From positions 1 to 23,710 of the forward strand of contig DATLOJ010000133.1 in assembly GCA_035536315.1 (NCBI GenBank): 23,710 bases of DNA, written 5' to 3'. Shown piece by piece: positions 23,145-23,710 of the stretch. The notes under the pieces are model-generated. The model did no database searches and had not been told where the DNA came from. It worked only from the letters and a program-made list of their open reading frames with translations. Position numbers and translations under genes: made by a program. Within the stretch, counting starts at the first letter, position 1; each line of letters begins with the position of its first letter. Origin of the DNA: DATLOJ01 sp035536315 (GTDB lineage: Bacteria > Actinomycetota > CADDZG01 > JAHWKV01).

Positions 23145-23608
23145 CAACCGGCCCGTCGAACGAGGAGATCGAGGAGATCCTCCTCCGCGCTCCGGAAGAA
23201 GCCTGGAGCCAACTCTTTACTGCGATGGAAGAGCTCGCGCGGACGCGTGAATTTGGGCAGTGGGCCGGCGGGAGATTGGAAAGGACGGAGGACGGTGACG
23301 AACCCCAGTCCATCCAGATGCCATATTTCGTTTACAGCGAAGATGTTCTCGAGCTCATCCAAGCCTTTTACTCGCTTGGTGCAGCTGTTCCTTTCGCGTG
23401 GGCGAAATGGCACGGTGTCAAGACATACGCGCGGGGCCGCTCACTCGAAAGTGCCCCGGTCGCTGATGCCGTTCGTCTGCTGAACGCGATCCTACGATGG
23501 GACCGTTTTTTCGAAGGAGGTATCAGTCTGATGCTCGAGAATGGGACCTTCTTCGCCGCCCTGGCCCGTATCCGAAGTTGGTACGACCACGAGCGCGCGT
23601 TACTCTGA
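23141..23608 (+). CDS. DUF6508-family protein
   Basis: About 155 residues from the proposed start. The segment MPYFVYSEDVLELIQAFY, then VPFAWAKWHG and a C-terminal DRFFEGGISLMLENGTFFAAL, match the DUF6508 pattern as I know it; function is unknown. The start is uncertain. The only ATG upstream (23024) is 120 bases inside the preceding gene and yields an Arg-rich N-terminus with no family look. A CTG at 23141 would give a CTGA overlap like the other couplings in this window, and an ATG at 23225 would remove an apparently genuine N-terminal helix. I use the CTG position as the best compromise. There is no good ribosome site for any of the three, consistent with re-initiation after the LOR/SDH stop. 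Confidence 0.7.
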   Translation: MTTGPSNEEIEEILLRAPEEAWSQLFTAMEELARTREFGQWAGGRLERTEDGDEPQSIQMPYFVYSEDVLELIQAFYSLGAAVPFAWAKWHGVKTYARGRSLESAPVADAVRLLNAILRWDRFFEGGISLMLENGTFFAALARIRSWYDHERALL

Positions 23609-23630
23609 TACTCGACGTTGGCTCGACTTG

Positions 23631-23710
23631 TTAAGGCGGGCTGCGGTCCTTATCGACTTTGAACGGCTCCCAGCTGCTGGCCCGCTCGATCTTGACCAGC
23701 CTGTAGCTCA
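23631..23710 (-). CDS. Possible 3' end of a gene running in from the window edge
   Basis: On the minus strand one frame is open from the window edge to a TAA at 23631-23633, giving 25 residues that read SYRLVKIERASSWEPF and continue to a Lys/Asp/Arg/Pro tail. The composition (aromatic and charged residues) is that of a real C-terminus and the other two minus-strand frames contain stops, but the length is too small for a family assignment. It would be convergent with the DUF6508 gene, 22 bp away. Confidence 0.4.
   Translation of the reverse strand, partial: SYRLVKIERASSWEPFKVDKDRSPP

Overview
This is a gene-dense chromosomal segment of high G+C content. It looks like a Gram-positive actinobacterial (Actinomycetota) lineage. 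The reasons are GTG and TTG starts in about half the genes, a class E-type sortase with a C-terminally anchored surface protein, a 6-phosphofructokinase with the pyrophosphate-type residue pair, start codons without a visible Shine-Dalgarno sequence next to -10-like boxes, and an RlpA-type domain on a secreted coiled coil. No species can be named from the sequence. I see no insertion sequence, phage gene, CRISPR array, tRNA or rRNA.

Layout. (1) Positions 1-522: a membrane-bound J-domain protein. (2) 521-683: a long imperfect inverted repeat that folds as a rod with a large central bubble, like a 6S RNA, between two convergent genes. (3) 6199-683, minus strand: a probable operon thiE - Ca2+/H+ antiporter - MIP18-family Fe-S assembly factor - metH. 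(4) 6200-6682: a gene-free divergent region of about 480 bp. (5) 6683-14213, plus strand: nine genes with gaps of at most 40 bp. They are a secreted protein with a sortase signal, a sortase, a secreted FnIII protein, thiO, thiS, thiG, a HAD-IB phosphatase, a very acidic membrane protein and a DUF72 protein. (6) 14280-16299: a MarR regulator divergent from a small membrane protein, then a DMT permease. (7) 18392-16296, minus strand: 6-phosphofructokinase and threonine aldolase. (8) 18500-21048, plus strand: secreted coiled-coil/RlpA protein, then glycerol kinase. (9) 21780-21064, minus strand: a PlsC acyltransferase. (10) 21927-23608, plus strand: an archaeal-type ornithine cyclodeaminase (LOR/SDH) homologue and a DUF6508 protein. 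(11) The last 80 bases hold the 3' end of a possible minus-strand gene.

How the genes work together. Thiamine synthesis is split across the divergent region: thiE (phosphate and pyrimidine coupling) lies on one side, and thiO-thiS-thiG (thiazole) lies on the other, behind a three-gene surface/sortase module. MetH makes methionine using B12, and the MIP18-family neighbour probably serves Fe-S maturation. Glycerol kinase makes glycerol-3-phosphate, the backbone that PlsC-type enzymes acylate after a first acylation. Stop/start overlaps of four bases (ATGA, GTGA and perhaps CTGA) recur, which suggests widespread translational coupling.

The observations most worth following are the 6S-like RNA with its alternative pairing, the sortase/substrate pair placed inside a thiamine locus, the Asp104/Lys124 pyrophosphate-type signature of the phosphofructokinase, and the stand-alone LOR/SDH protein coupled to a DUF6508 gene.
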